A DNA stretch of 27,716 bases from a virus: positions 1 to 27,716 of IMG/VR virus record IMGVR_UViG_3300045836_000124, one strand, 5' to 3'. Position 1 is the first letter of the stretch, and the number at the start of each line of letters is the position of its first letter. Of this stretch, positions 15,975 through 23,335 are shown piece after piece. Both the position numbers and the translations under genes were made by a program. The notes under the pieces are model-generated. The model saw only the letters and a program-made list of their open reading frames with translations, was not told the origin of the DNA and made no database searches.

Positions 15975-17143
15975 GCTGCGAGCATTTCAGGGGTGACAGT
16001 GATCCGACCGACCTCGCCGTATTCTTCGTGGTACGTGATCGCGATCGCCTGCCGCTCCGAGAACCAGCCTCCACGGGAGGCATGCGCATCGCGCGCGGCC
16101 AGCGTCGAGTGCTGGACCACCTTCATGCCGGAGTGCTCCTTCTCCTCGACGTGGTGGCGGTGGCCGCAGTGCGCGTAGCGCTTTGTGGTCGCGCCCCACA
16201 TCGCCGGGTGCGCAGTGGCGAAGAACAGCGGCAACTGCGCCGGCGCGCGCTTGTGGCCATGGTGGAAGCCGAGCATCACGCGCCCGTGCTGGACCACGTA
16301 GTACGGCAGCACGGCGTCGTTGACGGTCACGCGCGGCTCGTTCTCGTACAGGATTGCGAACACCTCCGGCAGCACGTTCCCGCTCGTGTACTCGTCGTGG
16401 TTGCCCTCGCCGCAGACCACGTGCACCTCGTCGTGCGTCGCGAGCGCCATGGCGATGATGGTGCGCATGATCCGGACCACCGAATTGATGATCTTGCGCG
16501 GCCGGCTGTCGGCGTCGAGCAAGTGGCCGTGCGCCGGCGTGAGTGCCTTGTTCGAGTCCTGGTGCATGACGTCGCCGAGGAACGCCACCACGGCACGCCG
16601 GGCGCGCGGGGCCGTCGAGATCATGTGCTGGAATGCGCCAAGGATGGTGCGCTCGGCGATGCCAAGATCCCAGTCGGCACCACCTTCGCGGTGCCAGGCC
16701 AGCGCGCCGATATGCGCGTCCGTCAGGGTGAATAGGTTACAAAGCTTGGAATCGGCCGGACGCGGCCCGGCAGTCGGCTTCACGCGCGGCAGCTTCTCGC
16801 GAGCGGCCTCGATGATCGCCTCAATCGCCTCATGCACCGCCTGCGCTTCCGGGTGCTGGCGCTCCCACACGCGCTCGACGCCGTTCGGCCCGCGCTGCAC
16901 GGTGACCTTGCCCATCATGTAGCCGGGCGCGACACCATCCGCGAAATGCCCGGGCGCGTAGCCGCGGCGCGCGGCCTCTGCCTTCACACGGTTGATCGCG
17001 TCCTGCACGGAGTTCTTGGTTAGACCGAGTTCGGCGGCCGCCTTGCGCATGCTACCGAGCCGGTTAGTGGCCTCGATGTACTTCGCCTGCGTCGGCGTCG
17101 CGAACTCGATCAGCTTGGGGTCAATCTGGGTCGGCTGGGTCAT
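15971..17143 (-). CDS. Metallophosphoesterase with N-terminal helix-turn-helix
   Basis: The 390-aa protein starts MTQPTQIDPKLIEFATP. Residues about 25-60 hold an HTH-like segment (MRKAAAELGLTKNSVQDAI). A calcineurin-type phosphoesterase domain follows with the full metal-ligand series: DAH (142-144), GD (190-191), GNHDE (247-251), HGH (295-297) and GHRHH (327-331). This predicts a two-metal phosphoesterase, possibly a nuclease directed to DNA by the HTH. The combination is one I know from phage genomes of Burkholderiales. The in-frame ATG at 17170 adds nine residues and lies six bases after a GTCGTGAA variant; neither start has a clear ribosome site. The Lar-like gene overlaps the stop. Confidence 0.85.
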   Translation of the reverse strand: MTQPTQIDPKLIEFATPTQAKYIEATNRLGSMRKAAAELGLTKNSVQDAINRVKAEAARRGYAPGHFADGVAPGYMMGKVTVQRGPNGVERVWERQHPEAQAVHEAIEAIIEAAREKLPRVKPTAGPRPADSKLCNLFTLTDAHIGALAWHREGGADWDLGIAERTILGAFQHMISTAPRARRAVVAFLGDVMHQDSNKALTPAHGHLLDADSRPRKIINSVVRIMRTIIAMALATHDEVHVVCGEGNHDEYTSGNVLPEVFAILYENEPRVTVNDAVLPYYVVQHGRVMLGFHHGHKRAPAQLPLFFATAHPAMWGATTKRYAHCGHRHHVEEKEHSGMKVVQHSTLAARDAHASRGGWFSERQAIAITYHEEYGEVGRITVTPEMLAA

Positions 17144-17176
17144 ATGGCCACGTTCAGAGTTTTTGAACATGGTCTG

Positions 17177-17184
17177 TTCACGAC
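17177..17184 (-). promoter_or_regulatory. GTCGTGAA, variant copy e (before metallophosphoesterase)
   Basis: The leftward strand reads GTCGTGAACAGACC, then the upstream ATG at 17170. The last base of the octamer differs. It lies in the 27-base gap after the MuF-like gene. Its position matches the other copies, so a degenerate member of the same family is plausible. Confidence 0.3.
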
Positions 17185-17197
17185 CTGCCGCCCGTGG

Positions 17198-18340
17198 TTA
17201 TTTTTTGCGCAGTGTCGCGCGCAGCCAGTCGCCGAATGCCTCGTCGCCGCCTTCCGGCGTCTCGATCTCCGGCAACCACGAGCCGCGGCAATGGGGATGT
17301 TGTGTTCCGGCAGCAGCCCACCACATTTCGGTCGACTCGCGATCGATTAGTGCGCCGCCTACGCGCTTGCGCGGCGCGGCCGAGCGGCCGACATTGCTCT
17401 TGCCGACCCACACCTGCTTCTCACCGTCCTTGTCCGGCGCGTTTGGGTCCACCACCTCGAACACCTTGCCATCCAACTTTCGGCAGAACGGGCACGCGCC
17501 CTGGTACTGCTCGACCCGGCGCACCTTGGTGCCAGCCTTCAGAGACGCGATGTAGCCCTGGTTGGCGTTCTCTCCGGATTCGGTAACAGCCACCCTGCGC
17601 CAGTCGCGATTGAGCTCGCCCATGGCGTCGAGCAGGTCCGACTGCAGCGCCGGGCCCGACGTGTCGCCGAGCGCCTTCTGCTCCTGGTGGCGCATGACGA
17701 TGCGCTTGATGCGGTGGCGTGCCGAATCGGTCACCGACGTCACATGGTCGGCGCAGCGCGCGCGGCCGAACTCCATCACGGCACGCTGTGCGGCACTCAG
17801 GCCGAACTGCGCCGCGGCCTGCTCGACCGTGTTCGGCAGCGCCGCCAGCACCGTGTCGGCCTGCGCTTCGGTCACCTTGTCCATGTTGGCCTGCACGCGG
17901 CCCATCAGCGACGCCTTGGTCGCCAGCCACTCGGCCTCGGTGCGCAGGTCATCGGCCGGGAGGTATTTCTGCGCGACGTATTCCACCACCATCATATGGT
18001 CGTCGATGGTCCACGCCGCCGGTGGCAGCGCCTCGAGATACAGCTTGACGAGCTCCAGCTCGCCCTTGGTCCAGCGTTCCATTGTGCCCGGCGGCCGCTG
18101 GACAGGGATGCCGGGCCGATGCCGCTCGCCCTCGACCCACTTTTCGAGCTCGGCGCGGAACGCCTCCAAGCGCATCAGGCCGCGCTGGGTGAACAGCTCG
18201 ACCAAGCGGCGGATGAACGGCGACGGGTGCGGGGCCCAGATGTCGGCAGGATCGCCCTCGCCGATCGCCTTGTGCAGGTGCTCCAGCGCGTCGTTGGTGT
18301 GGTGCTCGCAGCAGGCACCGATGTCGATGAGGAGGGTCAC
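17198..18340 (-). CDS. MuF-like phage head morphogenesis / minor capsid protein
   Basis: The 380-aa protein has a mostly helical N-terminal two thirds and a C-terminal MuF-type domain: GACPFCRKLDGKVFEV (C283, C286) followed by GTQHPHCRGSWLPE (H348-C351). The paired Cys and the HPxCRGxW box define the SPP1 gp7/Mu gpF family, minor head proteins bound to the portal and involved in DNA ejection. It belongs with the portal gene in most phages; here two small genes, a zeta-type protein and a gene-free RNA-like region separate them, which is unusual. The start overlaps the stop of the 87-aa gene (ATGA). No toxin domain follows the MuF region. Confidence 0.88.
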   Translation of the reverse strand: MTLLIDIGACCEHHTNDALEHLHKAIGEGDPADIWAPHPSPFIRRLVELFTQRGLMRLEAFRAELEKWVEGERHRPGIPVQRPPGTMERWTKGELELVKLYLEALPPAAWTIDDHMMVVEYVAQKYLPADDLRTEAEWLATKASLMGRVQANMDKVTEAQADTVLAALPNTVEQAAAQFGLSAAQRAVMEFGRARCADHVTSVTDSARHRIKRIVMRHQEQKALGDTSGPALQSDLLDAMGELNRDWRRVAVTESGENANQGYIASLKAGTKVRRVEQYQGACPFCRKLDGKVFEVVDPNAPDKDGEKQVWVGKSNVGRSAAPRKRVGGALIDRESTEMWWAAAGTQHPHCRGSWLPEIETPEGGDEAFGDWLRATLRKK

Positions 18341-18600
18341 GCTTCCAGTGCCTTCCGCACTTCATCGAATTCCAACTTCGCCGCGTCCATCGTCTGAACG
18401 CCATGTGGCGCGTCCCCGATGATGTCGAATTCGTCTAGAACGAACAGCTGCTCCACGTGCACGATCGGACGCCCGTACAGCTTATGTTCAAACTTCACAC
18501 GCTGGACGCACGGAATTTCCTCGTTCGTCTCCGCAAAAAACACTTTCGTGTGCTTGCCGTCGGAAACCACTCGGACTCGCTGCAATTTGCTGTTCGACAT
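18337..18600 (-). CDS. Hypothetical 87-aa protein before MuF
   Basis: The 87-aa product starts MSNSKLQRVRVVSDGKHTKV and contains VFFAETNEEIPCVQRVKFEH and VLDEFDIIGDAP. It looks like a small beta-rich soluble protein with no signal or membrane segment. A strong ribosome site (AAGGAG six bases before the ATG) fixes the start; an upstream in-frame ATG at 18642 lacks one. It is first in a transcription group that starts at GTCGTGAC copy f and it overlaps the MuF-like gene, suggesting a head-related role. The DNA is noticeably less GC-rich than its neighbours, hinting at later acquisition. I do not recognise a family. Confidence 0.75.
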   Translation of the reverse strand: MSNSKLQRVRVVSDGKHTKVFFAETNEEIPCVQRVKFEHKLYGRPIVHVEQLFVLDEFDIIGDAPHGVQTMDAAKLEFDEVRKALEA

Positions 18601-18671
18601 TCCTACTCCTTTGCTGTCTTGCACTGGGCGCGGATTGCGCATGGGCCAGCCATCCCAGTTAGGATCGTAGG

Positions 18672-18679
18672 GTCACGAC
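18672..18679 (-). promoter_or_regulatory. GTCGTGAC element, copy f (after terminator, before 87-aa gene)
   Basis: The leftward strand reads GTCGTGACCCTACGAT, the same 16 bases as copy b. It begins directly after the T-run of a strong terminator. The gene start, set by a clear ribosome site, is about 70 bases further on, so here the element cannot be part of the translation start, which favours a transcriptional role. Confidence 0.55.
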
Positions 18680-18707
18680 AACAAAAAACCCGGCACGGGG
18701 CCGGGTT
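18680..18707 (-). terminator. Rho-independent terminator before the 87-aa/MuF group
   Basis: On the leftward strand AACCCGGC pairs with GCCGGGTT (8 bp, 5-base loop) and runs into TTTTTTGTT. It ends whatever is transcribed from the 18767-19320 region and lies immediately before element f. Confidence 0.88.
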
Positions 18708-18766
18708 CGTTCGCAAGCCAGTTACGGGTTCTGGCGTCCGCCGTATCGTGCGGCCGGTTTGAAACC

Positions 18767-18928
18767 TTATCGACCGCGCTCACCCGCACGCGGATCATTA
18801 TTGTACAACATCCCCCACCCGAGCTGCCGCCGCACATCCTCCGGCGTCGGCGGCGGCGTCCCCTGCCCCTGCCGTTCAGTCATCCACTGCCTCACCTGTT
18901 CTTTGCTCGGGTGCGTCGTCGATGCCAT
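18767..18928 (-). CDS. Small 53-aa phage protein, function unknown
   Basis: The 53-aa product reads MASTTHPSKEQVRQWMTERQ, then a PPPTPE turn and DVRRQLGWGMLYNNDP. The KEQVRQWM helix, Pro-rich turn and RRQLGW box resemble small orphan proteins I know from betaproteobacterial phages. A near-perfect ribosome site, AGGAG, lies five bases before the ATG. The gene is bounded by a terminator 60 bases downstream and a long gene-free stretch upstream. No signal peptide, cysteine or membrane segment is present. Function unknown. Confidence 0.65.
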   Translation of the reverse strand: MASTTHPSKEQVRQWMTERQGQGTPPPTPEDVRRQLGWGMLYNNDPRAGERGR

Positions 18929-18949
18929 GGCTGCTCCTGGTGGAACTGC

Positions 18950-19302
18950 GAATAGGTGCAGGGTTTAGCTATGACCCTTCCCGGTTTTCCAGCCCTGCAA
19001 AGCTCCCCGGGGTAGTCACTCTTCGGCTCCCGACGCAGGAGAATGACACCCCACGTCGATCAATGCCCGCTCGCTCAGGTATTCAGTTGCGGTGGCCGGT
19101 GCTGATCCCCAGCTGACAGCCTGAAACTATTCACCACACGACTGGGATGGCTCACTAGCAGGGAGTGGATGAAGACTTTAGGGCTCCCATGCTGCTGACA
19201 GCCAAGAGGAACATGTCGTTGGCCCGCCCCTATACGTCGCGTCACTGTGCCGGGAGTGAACCCCCAGTCGTGTGCGGCCTGTCAATAAGCCGTGCACCAC
19301 GG
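18950..19302 (-). ncRNA. Candidate large structured RNA or long structured leader
   Basis: This is the main part of a 579-bp gene-free stretch (18929-19509). It has many nested inverted repeats: a perfect 12-bp pair CACACGACTGGG / CCCAGTCGTGTG (19135-19146 with 19263-19274) enclosing further stems, including GGGAG/CTCCC (19161/19183) and GCCAA/TTGGC (19201/19219); a stem of nine pairs including wobbles around 19270-19298; GGGG-TA-GTCA with TGAC-A-CCCC (19009-19052); and GCAGGG/CCCTGC (18958/18993). A promoter-like box lies just upstream on the leftward strand and a terminator at 18707-18680 downstream. No coding frame fits. It could be an independent RNA or the leader of the 53-aa gene. It may belong to a known large phage RNA class such as GOLLD or ROOL; I cannot verify this by eye. 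Confidence 0.45.
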
Positions 19303-19322
19303 AAATCATTGTATCACAATTG
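19303..19322 (-). promoter_or_regulatory. Shared 20-bp promoter-like element, leftward copy
   Basis: The leftward strand reads CAATTGTGATACAATGATTT. TGATACAAT is an extended -10 box (TG-n-TACAAT), and ATTGT-ATC-ACAAT inside it is a perfect small palindrome. The same 20 bases, with one difference, precede a rightward gene group at 25603. No good -35 box is seen, and a large hairpin lies just upstream. Confidence 0.5.
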
Positions 19323-19360
19323 AGCAGGCTGGTTGCTTTTTCTCAACCCAGCCTGCTCAA
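19320..19360. repeat. Long inverted repeat beside the promoter-like element
   Basis: The arms TTGAGCAGGCTGG (19320-19332) and CCAGCCTGCTCAA (19348-19360) match perfectly over 13 bp; allowing one bulged base the hairpin extends to GGTTG/CAACC with an 8-base loop. There is no T-run on either side, so it is not a simple terminator. It covers the -19 to -59 zone of the leftward promoter candidate, where an operator could lie. Confidence 0.6.
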
Positions 19361-19459
19361 CGTTGCATCCATGCGACTACGTCCGTCAGCGTCCTGCCGT
19401 CAGGCGCTGGATGCCGCGCGCGCTCATGCCAGATCCTGCCTCCTGAGAGCTGCAAGAGG

Positions 19460-19485
19460 AGAAACGCCCCGGCCGAAGCCGGCCC
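19460..19485 (-). terminator. Possible terminator after the portal operon
   Basis: On the leftward strand CCGGC-TTCG-GCCGG forms a stable UUCG hairpin, followed only by GGCGTTTCTCCTCTT. The stem is convincing, the T-run poor. It lies 25 bases beyond the stop at 19510, so termination of the portal/zeta transcript here is plausible. Confidence 0.4.
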
Positions 19486-19509
19486 GCGTTCTGGCTTGCG
19501 GGGTTCCCA

Positions 19510-19716
19510 TCACTTACTATGCTTTTGAGCATCAATCAGACGATAGGCATCAATCAGCCGTTTGGCCTCGGCCTCGTCGATGATGTCGCCCCACTCGATA
19601 CCCTTAGGGACTTCCCCCTCGTAGGGAACAAATTCAGTTCCGTTCCAGATCTCCTGCGGCCACGCGCGCGCAAACCCGCGATACAATGCACCTTCGTTCT
19701 CGATGTAGACAGTCAT
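19510..19716 (-). CDS. Hypothetical 68-aa protein
   Basis: The 68-aa product starts MTVYIENEGALYRGFARAWP and continues with WNGTEFVPYEGEVPKGIEWG and a helical end with IIDEAEAKRLIDAYRLIDAQ. It is acidic and soluble with no membrane segment. The ATG overlaps the stop of the 62-aa gene (ATGA), so it belongs to the portal operon and is its last gene. I do not recognise a family. The WNGxxFVPYEGEVPKGIEWGD pattern suggests a small beta-sheet domain. Confidence 0.7.
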   Translation of the reverse strand: MTVYIENEGALYRGFARAWPQEIWNGTEFVPYEGEVPKGIEWGDIIDEAEAKRLIDAYRLIDAQKHSK

Positions 19717-19901
19717 TCCTCGCCGCCCTGCGGCGCCCGCTGCTTCTTCTGACTGCGCTCCGCAATCAGCTTCTGAATGTAGTCGGGCATCTTCACCGGG
19801 CTGGGCGCGTCCAAAGGCCGATCGCTGCAGTCGTAATCGTCGTACAGGTCGGGCCGCTCCTCGGGGCTGGGATTCGCCGGTTTCACTTTTTGGGTTTCCA
19901 T
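19713..19901 (-). CDS. Hypothetical 62-aa polar protein
   Basis: The 62-aa product starts METQKVKPANPSPEERPDLY and is mostly disordered-looking, rich in Pro, Asp and Glu, with one helix (MPDYIQKLIAERSQKKQR). Its start overlaps the last 19 bases of the zeta-like gene in another frame, and the next gene overlaps its stop, so all are translationally linked. No family is recognised. Overlaps at both ends and small size fit a real phage gene more than chance. Confidence 0.6.
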   Translation of the reverse strand: METQKVKPANPSPEERPDLYDDYDCSDRPLDAPSPVKMPDYIQKLIAERSQKKQRAPQGGEE

Positions 19902-21520
19902 GTGAACAGTATGGTCCTTTGCTCAGATTTGGTCAAGGTGCCCGCTTGACTCTCGGTGGGCTTTGTGTCTACCCCGCCACTTTCTTGGTTACCGCTCTCC
20001 GAAATCAGTATCGGTTCGCTGCCCTGCGGCACGTTGTTGTCGCGGAACGACCACTTGTCGGCAAGTTTCTTGACCTGGTCGAACGATGCTTCGTTGGTGG
20101 TATTGGACAGCACCACGCTGACCGGCACATAGCGCTGGGTCTTGCCGAGGAACCGTGCAACGGCCCGCTTGGCGGCCTCCTGGCGAGGCAGGTGCATGTA
20201 GTGCGCCTCCACCCGGAACCCGGCGCTCTTGAAGTCCTGCACCTTCTGGACCGCGCCCTTAGCAGTTTTCATGGTGGCGTCGAGCACCACGTTGACGCCA
20301 AGCTGGCGGGCGGCGTTCATGACCGACTCGAGCACCTGACTCGACTCCTCGTGCACCTGCTCGGCATTCCACCCCTCGTATTCCGGCAGCATGCCCTTGA
20401 TATGGTCGGCGTCGAGCACGATGGCCTTCTCGGGGTCGTAGACCTTCCCCTCGAACCAGCTCTTGCCTGAGCCGCCGCGGCCGCCCAGTATCGTGAACGT
20501 CGGCTGCTCGCCGTCCGACGGCGTCGCCGCAGTGATGCGCTCAGCTGACAGGAAGTGCTCGTAAATCTTCTGGTGCAGTTTCGTGCGCTCGGCCGTGTAC
20601 TCGCCGTCCTCCATGTGGGTATGGATAGTCTGCTCGATTGACTTCAGGCGCTTTTGCACGTCCTCGATCTTGGCGGACGTATCCGGCGGGAAGTCCGCAA
20701 TAATCGCCTCGGGCGTGACCTCCGGGTCATCATGCGACTTGGCGTAGGCCGTAGCGTCGAACTGATCGTCAGGGATCGGCTTTTGGTCACCGCGCACCTG
20801 ACTCTTTATAGCTGGCTTGGTTGTCCCGTCTGCCGGTTTGTGGCCCGTGATGTGGCTGTGCAGAACTCGATGCTCGCCGCCAGCGGCATCGTGCACCACG
20901 GCTCCATGCTCGCCAACGGTATGGATCTTGCCCTCGCCAGCGTGGTCGCCGTTCTTGAACGACACGGTATCGCCCGGCTGCAGGTTGTGCGTGCCGTAGC
21001 CGTGCTGGGCACCGGCGTCCGGTGGGCCGCCCTCGCGCTCGCCGCTCGGCATATCCTTATTGGTGCGGACCCAATGTTTGGTCTGCTTGCCGGTCTTGTC
21101 CGTCACGTCCTTGAGCGTCAGCCCCGGCCGATTCTTGATCGGTCCGCCCTTCGCGAAGATCACCAGCCGGCCGCCGCCGTCACCGAATGCTTTCCCCAGC
21201 ACCATTTTCTCCCCGCGTGCCTCTGGCGGCACGTTGATGTATCGACGCTGGCCATCCTCATCCTGGACGATCAGCCCGTCCTCGCCCTCATCGAGGACGT
21301 TGTATTTCTGCGACTTGCGCGTCTTGTGCCCGAGCACGTGCTCCCACTTGACGCGGTGGTGCTGGCCTTCATGGCGCACCGTGATGCCGTGGCGGCCGGT
21401 GCACAGCACCTCAGCGGCATGCGGCCCCTTGGGGTGGCGGAAATACACATGGTCGCCCTTGCACACGTCCGGGTTCGGTTGCGGCTCCTTCTGGGCCGGG
21501 CGCTTTGGCGCGGCCGTCAT
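19883..21520 (-). CDS. Zeta-toxin-like P-loop protein with N-terminal beta-rich domains
   Basis: The 545-aa protein has a P-loop kinase domain at about 340-490: Walker A GGRGGSGKS (346-354), VLDADHIKG (368-376) and VNVVLDATM (409-417), a layout like zeta toxins (ATP-dependent UNAG kinases) and related polynucleotide kinases. The first 240 residues look like repeated small beta/KOW-like modules (GDHVYFRHPKGPHAAEV; GDTVSFKNGDHAGEGKIHTV), separated by LVIFAKGGPIKNRPGLTLKD (119-138), a box seen in phage polyvalent-type proteins. It overlaps the portal stop (ATGA). No small antitoxin gene is adjacent, so it is unlikely to be a classical toxin-antitoxin pair; injection or modification of a host target is a possible role. 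Confidence 0.7.
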   Translation of the reverse strand: MTAAPKRPAQKEPQPNPDVCKGDHVYFRHPKGPHAAEVLCTGRHGITVRHEGQHHRVKWEHVLGHKTRKSQKYNVLDEGEDGLIVQDEDGQRRYINVPPEARGEKMVLGKAFGDGGGRLVIFAKGGPIKNRPGLTLKDVTDKTGKQTKHWVRTNKDMPSGEREGGPPDAGAQHGYGTHNLQPGDTVSFKNGDHAGEGKIHTVGEHGAVVHDAAGGEHRVLHSHITGHKPADGTTKPAIKSQVRGDQKPIPDDQFDATAYAKSHDDPEVTPEAIIADFPPDTSAKIEDVQKRLKSIEQTIHTHMEDGEYTAERTKLHQKIYEHFLSAERITAATPSDGEQPTFTILGGRGGSGKSWFEGKVYDPEKAIVLDADHIKGMLPEYEGWNAEQVHEESSQVLESVMNAARQLGVNVVLDATMKTAKGAVQKVQDFKSAGFRVEAHYMHLPRQEAAKRAVARFLGKTQRYVPVSVVLSNTTNEASFDQVKKLADKWSFRDNNVPQGSEPILISESGNQESGGVDTKPTESQAGTLTKSEQRTILFTWKPKK

Positions 21521-23274
21521 GCTTCCACCACGAACACAGGCAGCCCGAACGCCTTCTGCATCTCGGCCGGGTCGGTGTTGGGATCGGCCGGCACGCTGCC
21601 GTCATCCTGGCCGCCGTCGCCGAAGTCGGCCGCCTCATCCTGCCCATCGCCGAAGTCGGGCGGCTGCTTGTCACCTGCGCCGCCGTCACCCGGCTGCGCC
21701 TCGCCGTCAGCACCAGGCTGGCCGTAATCCTCTTGCCCCTGCTGCTGCTCGGCCTGCCAGGCGCTGATCAGCGACGGGTTCAGCGGGGCATCGCCCCATG
21801 CCGCCTTGATCGGATCCAGACTGTCCTGCGCGCGCATTTCGTTGACGGTCAGCGTCAGCTTCTGGCGCTCGAACTTCTGCTTTTCGTCTTCCTCATCGAG
21901 GCCGGTGAAATGAAACTCGTACTTGTCCGAGAAGTCTGCGACGATGTAATCAGTGAATGTTTCCTTGCAGTAGTGCAGCAGCGGGAAAAACCCGAGGTCC
22001 TTCGAATTGGCGATCTTCTCCTCGGTGTCGGTGCCGTTCAGGCCGCCGGCTGTCGTGCGGAAGGACTCGAAGTTGATCTCGTCAGGCGCGATGCCGTAGA
22101 TCGCGCAGGCGATCGACGTGAGGAACGTCATCCACTTCCCGAACGCCATTTCGTTCATTTCGACGCCGAATTTCTCGAACGCGGCCTTGCTCTCCATGTC
22201 CTTGGACACCATCACCGGCAGCGCCCACGAATTGTTGACGCCGCGCACCATGCCGTTCCAGTAGCGCTTGAAGGCCGCGATGTCCTTGGGGTCGTAGTTG
22301 CCGGAGATGTGCAGCATGCCCTTCGGGATGCTGTTCGCATCGAAGAACTTGCCGTTGTAGGTCATCGCATTCAGGAGGTTCGTCACCACCTTGACCAGGA
22401 GCTCGGTCTCGGACAGCCCGTAGCCGCCAGCCTGCACGTCGCTGCGCGGGTTGCGCGGCACATAAATCAGGTCATCGAAGGTGTACGCGGTACGGATCTG
22501 GCCCTGCACCACCTGGATGGCACGGATTTCGTCGTCGCCGCGGTAGCCCTGCTCGGTGCACAGCCGGATCGTGGCACCATCGACCGCGTAGAAGCCGTCC
22601 ATGCCCAGTGCCCGATTCTTCTTGAACTCGGTCTCGATCGGAGCCGAATCGAGCGTCAGGCTGTCGCGCACGAATTTGGCCATGAACGACGTGAAGTTAT
22701 CACGGCGCATACGCGCACGGTTGCGCGGGTTCGTCTCCCAGCCGCAGTTCGTAAAGAAGTCCTGCAGCATCTGCATGCTGTTCTTCTCGTCCTCGCTGGG
22801 ATGCGCATCGCGGTTGCGCAAGCGAATTTCGAAGCCCGGCCCGCGACCGTTCTCCTGAAGGCGACAGAACCGCTGCACCTGCCGGATGCGCGTCAGCACG
22901 ATCGCCGACAGGATCGGGGTCTGCTCGACCATGGCGCGCATCGAGTCGAAGCCGAACGCGCCCGGCTTTTCGAAGTAGTCGCCGAACACGCCGGCCGTCA
23001 TGTCGTCCAGATACACCGACTGCATGCCCGGCTGCTTTTCCCGCACGGCGCGCGACGGGAACGGGATCACGTTGGGCTTGGCGAGCGCCTTGGTGAACTC
23101 CTGCTCCTCGTAGGACTCGCGGATGAAGTCGATCAGCGGCGCGAGCTCGCCCCGCGGGATCAGGTCGCCGCTGGAGGGCATGGCGGATTTCTGCAACTCC
23201 GCCTGCGCGTCGAAGCGCTCTGCTGCTGGCGCGCGCGGGTCCGCAAGGACGGCTCGGGCATTGTCGGTAGTCAT
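21517..23274 (-). CDS. Phage portal protein
   Basis: The 585-aa protein starts MTTDNARAVLADPRAP. It has the usual portal pattern: an early MVEQTPILSAIVLTRIRQVQ helix (about 115-135), a polar central region with FMAKFVRDSLTLDSAPIETE, DDLIYVPRNPRSDV and SETELLVKVVTNLLNAMTYN, a stem-like IACAIYGIAPDEINFESFRT (about 395-415), and a low-complexity Gly/Asp/Gln tail after about 520. Portals form the dodecameric vertex through which DNA is packaged. The ATG at 23274 follows a GTCGTGAC element by 15 bases; extending the frame to 23331 adds residues that run through the element and look non-coding. It is the first gene of the leftward arm; no terminase gene precedes it, which is unusual for a head module. 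Confidence 0.88.
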   Translation of the reverse strand: MTTDNARAVLADPRAPAAERFDAQAELQKSAMPSSGDLIPRGELAPLIDFIRESYEEQEFTKALAKPNVIPFPSRAVREKQPGMQSVYLDDMTAGVFGDYFEKPGAFGFDSMRAMVEQTPILSAIVLTRIRQVQRFCRLQENGRGPGFEIRLRNRDAHPSEDEKNSMQMLQDFFTNCGWETNPRNRARMRRDNFTSFMAKFVRDSLTLDSAPIETEFKKNRALGMDGFYAVDGATIRLCTEQGYRGDDEIRAIQVVQGQIRTAYTFDDLIYVPRNPRSDVQAGGYGLSETELLVKVVTNLLNAMTYNGKFFDANSIPKGMLHISGNYDPKDIAAFKRYWNGMVRGVNNSWALPVMVSKDMESKAAFEKFGVEMNEMAFGKWMTFLTSIACAIYGIAPDEINFESFRTTAGGLNGTDTEEKIANSKDLGFFPLLHYCKETFTDYIVADFSDKYEFHFTGLDEEDEKQKFERQKLTLTVNEMRAQDSLDPIKAAWGDAPLNPSLISAWQAEQQQGQEDYGQPGADGEAQPGDGGAGDKQPPDFGDGQDEAADFGDGGQDDGSVPADPNTDPAEMQKAFGLPVFVVEA

Positions 23275-23289
23275 GCGGGACAGGGTAGC

Positions 23290-23297
23290 GTCACGAC
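23290..23297 (-). promoter_or_regulatory. GTCGTGAC element, copy g (before portal)
   Basis: The leftward strand reads GTCGTGACGCTACCCTGTCC, then CGC and the portal ATG, 15 bases after the octamer. No usual -10 box sits at the expected distance upstream, and no ribosome site lies between element and ATG. Confidence 0.55.
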
Positions 23298-23335
23298 GAG
23301 TGGCATCGGCGGGCGTGCAGAATAGCAACAACTCG

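Noticed and set aside
19320-19360. Rho-independent terminator
   Set aside because: Strong stem but no T-run on either strand.
18929-19509. tRNA gene or group I/II intron
   Set aside because: No cloverleaf, no T-loop consensus with proper stems, and no recognisable intron core or domain V.
19883-21520. Epsilon/zeta toxin-antitoxin module
   Set aside because: No small antitoxin gene is adjacent; neighbours are portal and small polar proteins.
21505-23325. 606-codon + strand frame opposite portal
   Set aside because: Mirrors the portal gene; no recognisable domain.
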